In this document: positions 14,031-22,312 of the stretch, piece after piece
How the letters are laid out: each line of letters starts with the position of its first letter
Numbering within the stretch: position 1 is the first letter of the stretch
Assembly (NCBI GenBank): GCA_052389435.1
Contig: JBQTIB010000020.1
Coordinates: 1-38,419, forward strand
Length of the DNA stretch: 38,419 bases
Direction: 5' to 3'
Source: JBQTKD01 sp052389435
GTDB lineage: Bacteria; Actinomycetota; Actinomycetes; Sporichthyales; Sporichthyaceae
Position numbers and translations under genes: made by a program
The notes under the pieces: generated by a model
What the model was told of the DNA's origin: nothing
What the model saw: the letters and a program-made list of their open reading frames with translations, nothing else
The model's database searches: none

Positions 14031-14372
14031 ATGACGGCAGGCGATTCCATGGCGCGTCTCGACGACGACGACTACCCGACCTTCACGATGGGTCGTGCGG
14101 CCGAGATGCTCGGCACCACCCAGGCCTTCCTGCGCGCCCTCGGGGAGGCCGGCCTCGTCACCCCACTGCGTTCGGCCGGAGGCCACCGCCGCTACTCCCG
14201 GGTCCAACTGCGCCTCGCCGCCCGCGCCCGCGAGCTCGTCGATCAGGGGACGCCGGTCGAGGCCGCATGCCGCATCGTCGTCCTGGAAACACAGCTCGAA
14301 CAGGCACGGAACGACATCGCCGATCGGCAGCGCACGTCGGATCTCGACGACTCGGACCCGTCGAACCCGTAG
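14031..14372 (+). CDS. MerR-family transcriptional regulator
   Basis: 113 residues from ATG at 14031, preceded by AGAGAGG; ATG at 14049 is an alternative. The winged helix-turn-helix is complete: FTMGRAAEMLGTTQAFLRAL, then GEAGLVTPLRSAGGHRRYSR, then VQLRLAARARELVDQG (about residues 16-83). A C-terminal helix VLETQLEQARNDIADRQR is the dimerisation coiled coil. There is no metal-binding Cys loop and no separate effector domain, so it is a small MerR protein of the kind that lacks a known ligand. An intrinsic terminator lies just upstream, so it needs its own promoter or depends on read-through. It converges on the carboxylase alpha gene 54 bp away. Confidence 0.8.
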   Translation: MTAGDSMARLDDDDYPTFTMGRAAEMLGTTQAFLRALGEAGLVTPLRSAGGHRRYSRVQLRLAARARELVDQGTPVEAACRIVVLETQLEQARNDIADRQRTSDLDDSDPSNP

Positions 14373-14426
14373 GCGTTCGGAAATCGCCGAAGAGGATGAC
14401 ATCCCTTTCGGCGACGGCGCCCGAGG

Positions 14427-16433
14427 TCAGGACTGGCCGCTCGCCTCGACGACCAGCAGCACCGCGTCCTTGGCCACCGTCGCGCCGGCCCTCGCGCGCA
14501 GGTCGCGCACCACGCCTTCCACCGGGGAGGTCAGCACGTGCTCCATCTTCATCGCCTCGACGACGACCAGGCGCTGCCCGGCGGCGACTTCCTCGCCCTC
14601 GGCGACCTCGACGACCGTGACCGTGCCGGGCATCGGGGAGAGCACGGGGCCACCGGCGCCGGCGACCTCGTCGGCGGACACCTCGAGCGCGAGACGTTCG
14701 TGCACGGCCCAACTGTGACCGTCGCGGCCGATCCAGAGCACGCCGTCCGCGCCGCGCGCGAGGGCGTAGGAGCGGGTGACGCCGTCCTGCGTGTGCCGGC
14801 CGTTCGACGCGGTCGAGGCGCGGACGGGGGCGGCGCCGGCGATGCGCAGTTCCCAGTCCGCCGCGCGGCCGCGGTGGCGCACCTCGACGGGTTCGAAGCC
14901 GGAGACGTCGAGCCGGTGCAGCGTCCAGGCCGCCTCGCCGACCCGCCAGCCGCCGGGGACGTCGAACGGGTCGACGACCTCGCCGTGCGGCTCGAGGTCG
15001 AGGGCGCTCATCCCGGTCGCGACGCCGAGCACGTCCGCCGGGAGTTCGGCGGCGACGAGGGCGTCGAGTTTGCGGCCGACCAGGCCCGTGTCCAGGTTCC
15101 CGGCCAGCACGTCGGGATCGGTGAGCAGGGCGCGCAGGAAGCCGATGTTGGTGCCGACTCCGAGCAGGACCGTCTTGGACAGCGCGATGTCGAGCAGGCG
15201 GAGTGCGTCCTCGCGGGTCTCGGCGTGCGCGACGACCTTGGCCAGCATCGGGTCGTAGTCCGACCCCACCACGGTGCCCTCGGCGATCCCGGAATCGACG
15301 CGAACGCCGCCGCCGGACGGCTGACGCAGCGTCAGGATCGTTCCGCCGGTGGGCAGGAAGCCCGCGGCGGGGTCCTCGGCGTACACGCGCACCTCGACCG
15401 CGTGCCCTTCGGCGCGCAGGCTGACCGGCCAGGGGGCGATGGCCCCGGCCGCGACCTCGAGTTGCAGGGCGACGAGATCGACGCCGTAGACCATCTCGGT
15501 CACCGGGTGCTCGACCTGCAGGCGGGTGTTCATCTCCATGAAGAACCAGTCCTCGGGCCGGTCTCCGGCCACGATGAACTCGACCGTTCCCGCTCCCACG
15601 TACCCGCAGGCGCGGGCGGCTGCGCACGCCGCCTCGCCCATCGCCTCGCGCTGCTTCGGCGTCAACAGGGGAGAGGGGGCCTCCTCGACGATCTTCTGGT
15701 GCCGACGCTGCAGGGAGCACTCGCGCTCGCCGAGGTGCACCACGTTGCCGAACTTGTCCGCGAGCACTTGGATCTCGATGTGCCGAGGGCTGGTGACCAG
15801 GCGCTCGACGAGCAGGTTGTCGTCGCCGAAGGAGTTCCTCGCCTCGCGGCGGGCGGAGGTCAGCGCGGGCACCATGTCCTCGGGCTTGAAGACTTCGCGC
15901 ATGCCCTTGCCGCCCCCGCCGGCGGACGGCTTGATCAGGACCGGGTAGCCGATGCCGTGCACGACCTCGACCAGCTGAGCATCCGTCAGACCCGAACCGT
16001 CCGAACCCGGCACGACCGGAACGCCGGCCTTGGACACCATCGCCTTCGCGCGGATCTTGTCGCCCATCGCCTCGATCGCCGAGGACGGCGGGCCGACGAA
16101 TACGAGCCCGGCCGCCTCGCACGCCGCCGCGAACGCGGTGTTCTCCGACAGGAACCCGTACCCGGGATGGATCGCCTCGGCGCCGGTGGCCTTCGCGGCG
16201 GCGATCACCTTCTCGATCGACAGGTAGGACTGCGCCGCAGGCGCCGGACCGAGCCGCACCGCGACGTCGGCCGCCGCGACGTGCGGGGCATCGGCATCGG
16301 CGTCGGAGTAGACGGCGACGGATCGAATGCCCAGCTGCTTGAGGGTGCGGATGACGCGCACCGCGATCTCGCCGCGGTTGGCCACCAGAACGCCGCTAAA
16401 CACGGTCGACTCCACAGTCGGCTGCGCCGACAA
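14427..16433 (-). CDS. Acyl-CoA carboxylase alpha subunit (biotin carboxylase + BCCP)
   Basis: 668 residues. Biotin carboxylase domain about 13-460 with GVLVANRGEIAVRVIRTLK, the glycine-rich ATP loop SAGGGGKGMREVF (about 170-182) and EMNTRLQVEHPVTEM (about 300). A middle BT-like region leads to a biotin carrier domain at the C-terminus with EAMKMEH (biotin on the Lys, near 633). It carboxylates biotin with bicarbonate and ATP and passes it to the beta subunit. The length and architecture are those of methylcrotonyl-CoA or broad acyl-CoA carboxylase alpha chains. ATG at 16433 is chosen because it just precedes the domain. The gene lies 469 bp after the beta gene in the same direction, with repeats and a separate promoter-like region between them. 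Confidence 0.88.
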   Translation of the reverse strand: MSAQPTVESTVFSGVLVANRGEIAVRVIRTLKQLGIRSVAVYSDADADAPHVAAADVAVRLGPAPAAQSYLSIEKVIAAAKATGAEAIHPGYGFLSENTAFAAACEAAGLVFVGPPSSAIEAMGDKIRAKAMVSKAGVPVVPGSDGSGLTDAQLVEVVHGIGYPVLIKPSAGGGGKGMREVFKPEDMVPALTSARREARNSFGDDNLLVERLVTSPRHIEIQVLADKFGNVVHLGERECSLQRRHQKIVEEAPSPLLTPKQREAMGEAACAAARACGYVGAGTVEFIVAGDRPEDWFFMEMNTRLQVEHPVTEMVYGVDLVALQLEVAAGAIAPWPVSLRAEGHAVEVRVYAEDPAAGFLPTGGTILTLRQPSGGGVRVDSGIAEGTVVGSDYDPMLAKVVAHAETREDALRLLDIALSKTVLLGVGTNIGFLRALLTDPDVLAGNLDTGLVGRKLDALVAAELPADVLGVATGMSALDLEPHGEVVDPFDVPGGWRVGEAAWTLHRLDVSGFEPVEVRHRGRAADWELRIAGAAPVRASTASNGRHTQDGVTRSYALARGADGVLWIGRDGHSWAVHERLALEVSADEVAGAGGPVLSPMPGTVTVVEVAEGEEVAAGQRLVVVEAMKMEHVLTSPVEGVVRDLRARAGATVAKDAVLLVVEASGQS

Positions 16434-16902
16434 CTCGAAGGCAGTCGTCGCCGCCGGGTTCTGTCGAGCCCGCGCTCGGCTGCGCCGCAGTGATGTCCTT
16501 CGTACTCCACGTCACGAGGTCATTCCCTTTCGAACGAGCGAATTTGCCGAGGAACGAGGCGGATTCACTCGTTCGCCGGCCGGACGAAGTCCGGCCGAGG
16601 CGCGGCTGTCAGCCCGCGACTGTTCGGTGGGAGACGCGCGGGGTGTCCTTGGGCGTGCTGGGTGGTTTCGCACGTCGGTCACCTTGTGTGTGGAGTGGGG
16701 GTCGTGGGGGCGCAGCCCCCCGGCTCGGACGAAGTCCGGCCGGAAGCGCGGCTGCAAGTCGGCGATCTTTCGAGGGTTGACGCGCGGAGAGTGCTTCTGC
16801 TCGCTGTTCGCCTTCGCAACGTCGGTCACCTCGATCCTGGAGTGGGGGTCGTGGGGGCGGAGCCCCCGACTGTGGGGGTGGTCGGGGGTGGAGCCCCCGA
16901 CT
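16434..16902. repeat. Intergenic region with a 146-bp imperfect duplication and GC-rich hairpins
   Basis: Two related units lie about 145-147 bp apart. GACGAAGTCCGGCC begins at 16583 and 16728; GGAGTGGGGGTCGTGGGGGC begins at 16692 and 16839. The second block forms hairpins GGGGGC-GCA-GCCCCC and GGGGGC-GGA-GCCCCC, and a third hairpin sits at 16881-16901. The part nearer the alpha-subunit gene holds CGAACGAG (16531-16538) and CTCGTTCG (16569-16576) as an inverted pair, with TTTCGAACGA at 16528-16537, probably an operator. No gene is credible here. Confidence 0.7.
16881..16901 (-). terminator. Hairpin just past the carboxylase beta gene
   Basis: GTCGGGGG pairs with CCCCCGAC around a five-base loop, starting two bases after the stop codon of the beta gene (minus strand). 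No U-run follows, so it may stabilise the 3' end or terminate weakly; a second hairpin at about 16853-16869 follows. Confidence 0.5.
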
Positions 16903-18495
16903 TCACATGCGGAAAACGCCGAATGCGGGCTCCGCCAGGGGTGCGTTGGCGGCGGCGGACAGGGCGAGGCCGAGGACCGTGCGGGTGTCGGCGGGGTCGA
17001 TGACGCCGTCGTCCCAGAGCCGGGCCGTGGAGTAGTACGGGTGGCCCTGCGTCTCGTACTGCGCGCGGATGCGTTCCTTCAACGCCTCCTGCGCCTCGGC
17101 GTCGCCGGAGCTCACGGTCCCGAGGACCGTCGCGGCCTGCTCTCCGCCCATGACCGAGATGCGGGCGTTGGGCCACATGAACAGGAAGCGCGGGGAGTAG
17201 GCCCGGCCGCACATCGCGTAGTTCCCGGCGCCGAAGGAGCCGCCGACGATCACCGTGATCTTCGGGACTCGCGTCGAGGCGACGGCGGTGACGAGCTTCG
17301 CGCCGTTGCGCGCGATGCCGCCCGCCTCGTAGTCCCGACCGACCATGAACCCGGTGATGTTCTGCAGGAACACCAGCGGCACCCGCCGCTGGTCGCACAG
17401 TTCGATGAAGTGCGCGCCCTTCATCGCCGACTCCGAGTACAGGATCCCGTTGTTCGCGACGATGCCGACCGGATGCCCGTGCAGGCGGGCGAAACCGGTC
17501 ACCAGCGTGGTGCCGTACTCGGCCTTGAACTCGTGGAAGCGGGAGCCGTCGACGATGCGGGCGACGACCTCGCGGGCGTCGTAGGGGACGCGGGAGTCGG
17601 TCGGCACGGCGCCGTAGAGCTCGGCCGGGTCGACGAGCGGCGCCTCGGTGGGCAGCCGGTCCCACGGGGCGGCGGCGCGCGGCGCGAGCGTCGAGACGAT
17701 GGAGCGCACGATGCGCAGCGCGTGCGCGTCGTCGTTCGCGAGATGGTCGGTGACCCCCGAGATCTTCGAGTGCAGGTCCCCGCCGCCGAGGTCCTCGGCG
17801 GTGACGACCTCGCCGGTCGCGGCCTTCACCAGCGGCGGGCCGCCGAGGAAAATCGTGCCCTGGTTGCGGACGATCACTGCCTCGTCGGACATCGCCGGGA
17901 CGTACGCGCCGCCGGCGGTGCAGGAGCCGAGGACCGCGGCGATCTGCGGGATGCCGAGGCCGCTCATCGTGGCCTGGTTGTAGAAGATCCGCCCGAAGTG
18001 CTCCCGGTCCGGGAAGACGTTGTCCTGCTCTGGGAGGAACGCGCCGCCGGAGTCGACGAGGTAGAGGCACGGCAGCCGGTTGTGCAGCGCCACCTCCTGG
18101 GCGCGCAGGTGCTTCTTCACCGTCATCGGGTAGTACGTGCCGCCCTTGACGGTGGCGTCGTTGGCGACGATCACGCACTCGCGGCCGGACACCCGGCCGA
18201 CGCCGGTGATGACGCCGGCGCCCGGGGCGTCGCCCTCGTACAGCTCGTGTGCGGCCATCGGGGAGAGTTCGAGGAACGGCGAGCCCGGATCGACCAGGGA
18301 GTCGACTCGATCGCGCGGCAACAGCTTGCCGCGTTCGACGTGCCGCGCCCGGGACTTCTCCGGCCCGCCGAGCGCGGCCGCGGCCAACTTCTCGCGCAGA
18401 TCGGCCACGAGCGCCCGGTGCGAGGCGTCGTTGCGGGCGAACTGCTCGCCGCCCGGATCGACCTTGCTTCGCAGAACGGGGGTGTCGTGGGTCAT
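16903..18495 (-). CDS. Methylcrotonyl-CoA carboxylase beta (carboxyltransferase) subunit
   Basis: 530 residues, the usual length of MccB/LiuB (about 535). Landmarks are HVERGKLLPRDRVDSLVD near 52-69, NDATVKGGTYYPMTVKKHL near 112-130, the acyl-CoA site around YLVDSGGAFLPEQ, GSCTAGGAYVPAMSDE near 190, QGTIFLGGPPLVKAATGE, and the second carboxybiotin loop GGSFGAGNYAMCGRAY near 405-420. These residues are characteristic of methylcrotonyl-CoA carboxylases rather than propionyl-CoA carboxylases. The reaction makes 3-methylglutaconyl-CoA in leucine/isovalerate breakdown, a route that ends in acetyl-CoA and acetoacetate. The other leucine genes (isovaleryl-CoA dehydrogenase, hydratase, HMG-CoA lyase) are not nearby. 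GTG at 18495 is the start. Confidence 0.88.
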   Translation of the reverse strand: MTHDTPVLRSKVDPGGEQFARNDASHRALVADLREKLAAAALGGPEKSRARHVERGKLLPRDRVDSLVDPGSPFLELSPMAAHELYEGDAPGAGVITGVGRVSGRECVIVANDATVKGGTYYPMTVKKHLRAQEVALHNRLPCLYLVDSGGAFLPEQDNVFPDREHFGRIFYNQATMSGLGIPQIAAVLGSCTAGGAYVPAMSDEAVIVRNQGTIFLGGPPLVKAATGEVVTAEDLGGGDLHSKISGVTDHLANDDAHALRIVRSIVSTLAPRAAAPWDRLPTEAPLVDPAELYGAVPTDSRVPYDAREVVARIVDGSRFHEFKAEYGTTLVTGFARLHGHPVGIVANNGILYSESAMKGAHFIELCDQRRVPLVFLQNITGFMVGRDYEAGGIARNGAKLVTAVASTRVPKITVIVGGSFGAGNYAMCGRAYSPRFLFMWPNARISVMGGEQAATVLGTVSSGDAEAQEALKERIRAQYETQGHPYYSTARLWDDGVIDPADTRTVLGLALSAAANAPLAEPAFGVFRM

Positions 18496-18571
18496 GGCCG
18501 CCTATCGCTCGGGCTTCTCACTCGTATCTCGCTCGGCGCTCGCTGAACGGTCCATTCTCGGCCTACGGGTA

Positions 18572-18599
18572 CCGATACCGGGACGCTAACCAAGGTCAA
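18572..18599 (-). promoter_or_regulatory. Possible promoter of the carboxylase beta gene
   Basis: On the minus strand TTGACC (18599-18594) is followed after 16 bp by TATCGG (18577-18572), about 75 bases before the start. GGTA-TCGG-TACC inverted symmetry overlaps the -10. The -10 is weak, so this is tentative. Confidence 0.3.
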
Positions 18600-18640
18600 C
18601 CTCGCGGGCTTCGGCACCCCCCGGCGGATAAGGCAGGCCT

Positions 18641-19246
18641 CTAGTCGAACGGATTGAGCCCGGAAATCAGAAGGTCCACCGCCGCCCGGGTGACGGCGTC
18701 GCGGACGACGCGCGCGACGTCGTTGGGTTCGGTGACACCCGCGAGCAACGCACGCAGGTCCAGCTCCTCGATCGCCCGTCGGAGCAGGCGGTCCATCGGC
18801 AGCCGGTTGTCGATCAGTCCGTCGGGCAGTGCGCGGACGCCCCGTTTGGCCAGGCCGGGCAGGGTCGAGTCCTCGACGATCTCGTCGCTGAACTCCGAGA
18901 CCTTCGGCAGCCGGCCCTCGCGCGCGAGACGGTCCACGGCGTCCAGCAGCCCGGCGCGCATCGCGTCGAGAATCGGCTCCGGCGGGTCGCCGCCCGCGCC
19001 GAGGATGTAGACGAGGTCCTCGCGGTTGACGTCGAGCCGGCAGGCGGCGGCGTTCAGGCCGATCAGCACGAGTTGCTCGGCGAGGCCGTCGAGCCCGGTG
19101 GAGACCTGCGGGACCGGGCGGGGCAGGCACGGGTCGGCCGCGCGGGTCGGCACGAAGTCCCCGCCGCCGGCCGCCACCTGCGTGCCGACCACGCCGCCCA
19201 CGAGGGCGAGGGAGGCGAGCACGAGCCCGACGCCACGCGGGTTCAC
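18641..19246 (-). CDS. Hypothetical exported protein, 201 aa
   Basis: GTG at 19246 overlaps the MFS gene stop as GTGA, so the two are translationally coupled. The product begins MNPRGVGLVLASLALVGGVV and then GTQVAAGGG, a signal peptide or anchor of about 25 residues, followed by an extracytoplasmic domain of leucine-rich helices. Two cysteines are visible (ADPCLPRPV and NAAACRLDV). The sequence LLISGLNPFD ends the chain. I do not recognise a family. Coupling to a transporter suggests an accessory envelope component, but an unrelated role is equally possible. Confidence 0.6.
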   Translation of the reverse strand: MNPRGVGLVLASLALVGGVVGTQVAAGGGDFVPTRAADPCLPRPVPQVSTGLDGLAEQLVLIGLNAAACRLDVNREDLVYILGAGGDPPEPILDAMRAGLLDAVDRLAREGRLPKVSEFSDEIVEDSTLPGLAKRGVRALPDGLIDNRLPMDRLLRRAIEELDLRALLAGVTEPNDVARVVRDAVTRAAVDLLISGLNPFD

Positions 19247-20688
19247 GAAACCCCGCCCCCTTCGTTGCGTCCGACGCTGCGGGGTCCACCGGACGCCAGG
19301 CGTCGGACGCTACGGCTCGCGAAGGGGAGCGGGAGGGCGGCGGCGAGCGCGAGGGCGGCGGCGATGAGGTAGCTGTCGCGGAAGGCCCGGGTGGCGGCGC
19401 GTTCGAGCTGATCGTCGAGGGCCCGCTCGAGGGTCGCCGCCGCTGGCCGCTGGGCGGGCGGCAGCGTCAACGCGGCGAAGGCGGGATGCAGGTCCGGGAC
19501 CCGGCCGGTTTCGGCCTGCAGTTGCGCGCCGAGCGCGGTGGCCAGTTCGATCTTTGCGGTGCCGGCGAGCGGGGCGTCGAGGACCAGGCCGACGATCGCC
19601 TCTCGCGCCGGCTCCTGCGCGTCCCGCAGGTCCTCGGTGAACACGGGCGTGAGCAGCGCGAGGCCGAGGACGACGCCGGCGTGCCGGGCCGCGATGGTCG
19701 TGCCGCCGTGCAGGGCGCGCGGAAGGCGATCGGCGATGGCGCGGGTGGACAGCGAGTCCACCGTCAGCCCGAGGCCCAGCCCGATCAGCACCTGCGGGGC
19801 GATCAACCAGCCGAGTTCGGCGGAGGGCAGCAGCGCCAGCGCCGCCAGGCCCCCGGCGACGAGCAGGCACCCGCCGGCGGTCTCGGCCTGCGCTCCGGCC
19901 CTTGCCAGTCGTGCCAGCGGGACGGCCACCGCGGCGGCGATCGGGATGACCGACACCGTGACGGCGGCCGTCGCGGGGCTGTGGCGCCAGCCTTCCACGA
20001 GCAGCAGCACGAGCAGGAACAGCGCGGCGGTGAGGGCGGCGGACAGCAGGGCCAGGGCGAGGTTGAGGGCCACGACGGGCCGCTGGTTCGCCGCCGTGGA
20101 TGGTGGCACCCCCGCGGGTCGGCGCTCGCGCAGCGTCAGGGCGGCGGGGACGGCCAGCAGGGCGAGCGGCACCTGCACGACGAAAATCGACTGCCAGGAG
20201 ATCGCCTCGGTCATCAACCCGCCGACCACAGGCCCCGCGGCGGTGCCGACGACGCCGGCAACGGTCCAGCGGGCGATGCCCCGGCGCTCCCCGGCGACTG
20301 TGACCAACAGTTCCAGGCAGCCGACCAGCGCGACTGCGCCGCCGACCGCCTGCACCACGCGCGCGCCGATCAGCACCTCGATGGACCCGGCGACGGCGCA
20401 CGCCGCCGACGCGGCCCCGAACACGACCATGCCGACGGCCGTGGGAATCGCCGGATCGCGCGTGAGGCACAGCCGGGCGGCGGGGATCGCGAACACGGCC
20501 AGCGCCAGGTTGAAGGCGACGAGCACCCACGCGACCCCGCCGACGGTCCCGTCGAGTTCGCGCAGGATGTCCGGCAGGGCCAGGGTGACGATCGCGGAGT
20601 CCGCCAGCACGAGCGCGACGGTCAACGCCAGCAGTCCGACGACGAGGGGCCGCCCCCGCACCGCGTCGCGACCCTTCACCCGACCCAT
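19243..20688 (-). CDS. MFS transporter, DHA2 (EmrB/QacA)-like drug exporter
   Basis: 481 residues from ATG at 20688, the start that places the first membrane helix (LVVGLLALTVALVLADSAIV) near residue 12. The motif D-S-A-I-V-T-L-A-L-P in helix 1 and LVAFNLALAVFAIPAARL in helix 2 are typical of the 14-helix DHA2 group. About 12-14 hydrophobic segments can be counted. A long loop (LTLPPAQRPAAATLERALDD) precedes the final helix. Function is proton-driven efflux of hydrophobic compounds; the substrate is unknown. The upstream frame remains open to 21072, but that stretch overlaps the divergent nitroreductase and its promoter. Divergent pairing with a nitroreductase suggests a detoxification unit. 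Confidence 0.82.
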   Translation of the reverse strand: MGRVKGRDAVRGRPLVVGLLALTVALVLADSAIVTLALPDILRELDGTVGGVAWVLVAFNLALAVFAIPAARLCLTRDPAIPTAVGMVVFGAASAACAVAGSIEVLIGARVVQAVGGAVALVGCLELLVTVAGERRGIARWTVAGVVGTAAGPVVGGLMTEAISWQSIFVVQVPLALLAVPAALTLRERRPAGVPPSTAANQRPVVALNLALALLSAALTAALFLLVLLLVEGWRHSPATAAVTVSVIPIAAAVAVPLARLARAGAQAETAGGCLLVAGGLAALALLPSAELGWLIAPQVLIGLGLGLTVDSLSTRAIADRLPRALHGGTTIAARHAGVVLGLALLTPVFTEDLRDAQEPAREAIVGLVLDAPLAGTAKIELATALGAQLQAETGRVPDLHPAFAALTLPPAQRPAAATLERALDDQLERAATRAFRDSYLIAAALALAAALPLPFASRSVRRLASGGPRSVGRNEGGGVS

Positions 20689-20770
20689 CGTTCCAGGACC
20701 CTGCACCGCTGCTCGGCACCTGCCCGACCAGTCGTTCGGGTGCCCGGCGCCCGCCCCGCGCCGGCGCTCG

Positions 20771-20826
20771 GCGGAATATCCGCCGAGGCAGAAAGTTGAC
20801 ATATCAACCCAGTGATCCGACAGGAT
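20771..20826 (+). promoter_or_regulatory. Divergent promoter/operator region, nitroreductase side
   Basis: Two inverted repeats, GCGGA-ATA-TCCGC (20771-20783) and GTTGA-CATA-TCAAC (20795-20808), precede a CAGGAT -10 box (20821-20826). TTGACA (20796-20801) inside the second repeat could be a -35 but is 19 bp away. The box lies seven bases before ATG 20834, so a leaderless transcript is likely. The palindromes are candidate operators for both divergent genes. Confidence 0.45.
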
Positions 20827-20833
20827 GGACCCC

Positions 20834-21415
20834 ATGACGACCATCGATCGCCTCGCCGTCACCGACGCCGACCTGCAGCCCCTGCTCGCCGCCCGCTGGA
20901 GCCCGCGCGGGTTCGACGCGGGCCACGCGCTGTCCGACGCCGACCTGCACGCCCTGCTCGAGGCGGCGCGGTGGGCGCCGTCGTGCGCGAATCGCCAGCC
21001 GTGGCGCTTCGTCGTCGCCCGCCGCGGGGAAGCGGCCTTCGAGCGCATCGTCGCCCACCTCGCCGAAGGCAACCGGCGGTGGGCGCCGGGCGCCTCCGCG
21101 CTGCTGATCGCGGCTTCGGTGAACGTGGGGCCCGAGGGCGAGGACTGGCTGCCCTGGGCGCACTACGACGTCGGGCAGGCGGTCGCCCACCTCACCGTGC
21201 AGGCGCAGGCGCTGGGTTTGGCCGTCCACCAGATGGCCGGGTTCGACCCCGCTGGCATCGCCGAGGAGTTCTCGCTCCCCGGAGACGTTCAGCCGCTCAC
21301 CGCCGTCGCGATCGGCCGGTTCGACGCCGAAGCCGACCTTCCCGGCGATCTCCGCGAGCGCGAGTTCGGTCCGCGCCTGCGCCTCTCGGTCGCGGACCTC
21401 GTGCTGCCGGTCTGA
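20834..21415 (+). CDS. Nitroreductase-family FMN protein
   Basis: 193 residues from ATG at 20834; ATG at 20825 would add MDP but lies inside the -10 box. N-terminal FMN-binding segment RWSPRGFDAGHALSDADLHA, then LLEAARWAPSCANRQPWRFV near 34-53, the family hallmark. ALLIAASVN and the central helix with HYDVGQAVAHLTVQAQALGL follow, and the mobile-loop end LAVHQMAGFD is near 136. The family reduces nitro groups, quinones or enoates with NAD(P)H. It is slightly shorter than NfsB-type enzymes (about 215), so it belongs to a compact subfamily. Divergent from an MFS exporter with shared operators, it may belong to a response to nitroaromatic or quinone stress. Confidence 0.82.
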   Translation: MTTIDRLAVTDADLQPLLAARWSPRGFDAGHALSDADLHALLEAARWAPSCANRQPWRFVVARRGEAAFERIVAHLAEGNRRWAPGASALLIAASVNVGPEGEDWLPWAHYDVGQAVAHLTVQAQALGLAVHQMAGFDPAGIAEEFSLPGDVQPLTAVAIGRFDAEADLPGDLREREFGPRLRLSVADLVLPV

Positions 21416-21481
21416 TCTTGCGATACCCCATTTCGGGTGTAGAGGGCAGGGGTGACCACGGGGTTCGTGTGGGGCGAAGTG

Positions 21482-21510
21482 TTGTGAGGACGGCCCCTCG
21501 GGTACAGGAT
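21482..21510 (+). promoter_or_regulatory. Promoter of the ABC importer operon
   Basis: TTGTGA (21482-21487) and CAGGAT (21505-21510) are 17 bp apart. The start of transcription would fall at about 21517-21518, matching the GTG start of the first gene, so the message is probably leaderless. Confidence 0.5.
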
Positions 21511-21517
21511 TCGCTTC

Positions 21518-22312
21518 GTGCTGCTGACGGCGTCGTCGCTCACCGTGCGCTACGGGCGTGCGGTGCAAGGTCTTGCCGAGGTTGACCTCGAGGTGCCGGA
21601 GGGATCGGTCACCGCCGTCCTCGGGGCGAACGGTGCAGGGAAGTCGACGCTGCTCCGGGCGATCTCCGGAACCCTGGGACTGCACCGCGGGCGCATCGAG
21701 TCCGGATCGATCGCCTTCGGCGGCGAGTCGATCGTCGGCATGGACCCGGCGAAGATCGTCGGCTCCGGGGTCGTTCAAGTGCCCGAGGGCCGCCAGGTCT
21801 TCGCCACGATGAGCGTCGAGGACAACCTGCGCGCCGGAGCCCTGTCCGTCCCCCGCGACCGCCGCGGCAACGCGCGCGAACGCGTCCTGGAACTCTTTCC
21901 TCGGCTCGGCGAGCGGCTCGACCAGCGCGCCGGCCTGCTCTCCGGCGGCGAGCAGCAGATGCTCGCCATGGGCCGCGCGCTGATGTCGGAGCCGAAGCTG
22001 CTGCTGCTCGACGAGCCCTCGCTCGGCCTCGCGCCCAAGATGATCGAGACGATCCGTCAGATCATCGCCGAGATCAACCAAGCCGGAACGGCCGTGCTGC
22101 TCGTGGAACAGAACGCCGCGATGGCGCTGAAGGTCGCCCAGCACGTCGTAGTCCTCGAGGTCGGCCGCCTTGCGCTGCGCGGCACCGCCGAGGACGTCGC
22201 GAACTCGCCGCAGTTGGCCGCGCTCTACCTCGGGGGCCACTCCGACCCCGACGCCGAGGCCAAGGCCTCCGCGATCTCCAAGCGCCCTCCGCTGACCAAG
22301 TGGCAGGGCTGA
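21518..22312 (+). CDS. livF: Branched-chain amino acid-type ABC transporter ATPase (LivF-like)
   Basis: 264 residues. Walker A GANGAGKST near residue 40, signature LSGGEQQML near 143 and Walker B LLLLDEPSLGL near 160, with the switch histidine position replaced by the LivF-type VEQNAAMALK segment. The C-terminal extension (about 25 residues) is longer than usual. It powers an importer for branched-chain amino acids or other small organic acids or amides. GTG at 21518 fits a leaderless transcript. Its stop overlaps the LivG-like ATG (TGATG). All five components follow in order F-G-H-M-K. Confidence 0.88.
   Translation: MLLTASSLTVRYGRAVQGLAEVDLEVPEGSVTAVLGANGAGKSTLLRAISGTLGLHRGRIESGSIAFGGESIVGMDPAKIVGSGVVQVPEGRQVFATMSVEDNLRAGALSVPRDRRGNARERVLELFPRLGERLDQRAGLLSGGEQQMLAMGRALMSEPKLLLLDEPSLGLAPKMIETIRQIIAEINQAGTAVLLVEQNAAMALKVAQHVVVLEVGRLALRGTAEDVANSPQLAALYLGGHSDPDAEAKASAISKRPPLTKWQG

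Noticed and set aside
16327..18546. Plus-strand open frame of 739 codons opposite the carboxylase genes
   Set aside because: It is antisense to a well-supported carboxyltransferase gene and reads through repeats and hairpins; composition is that of a shadow.
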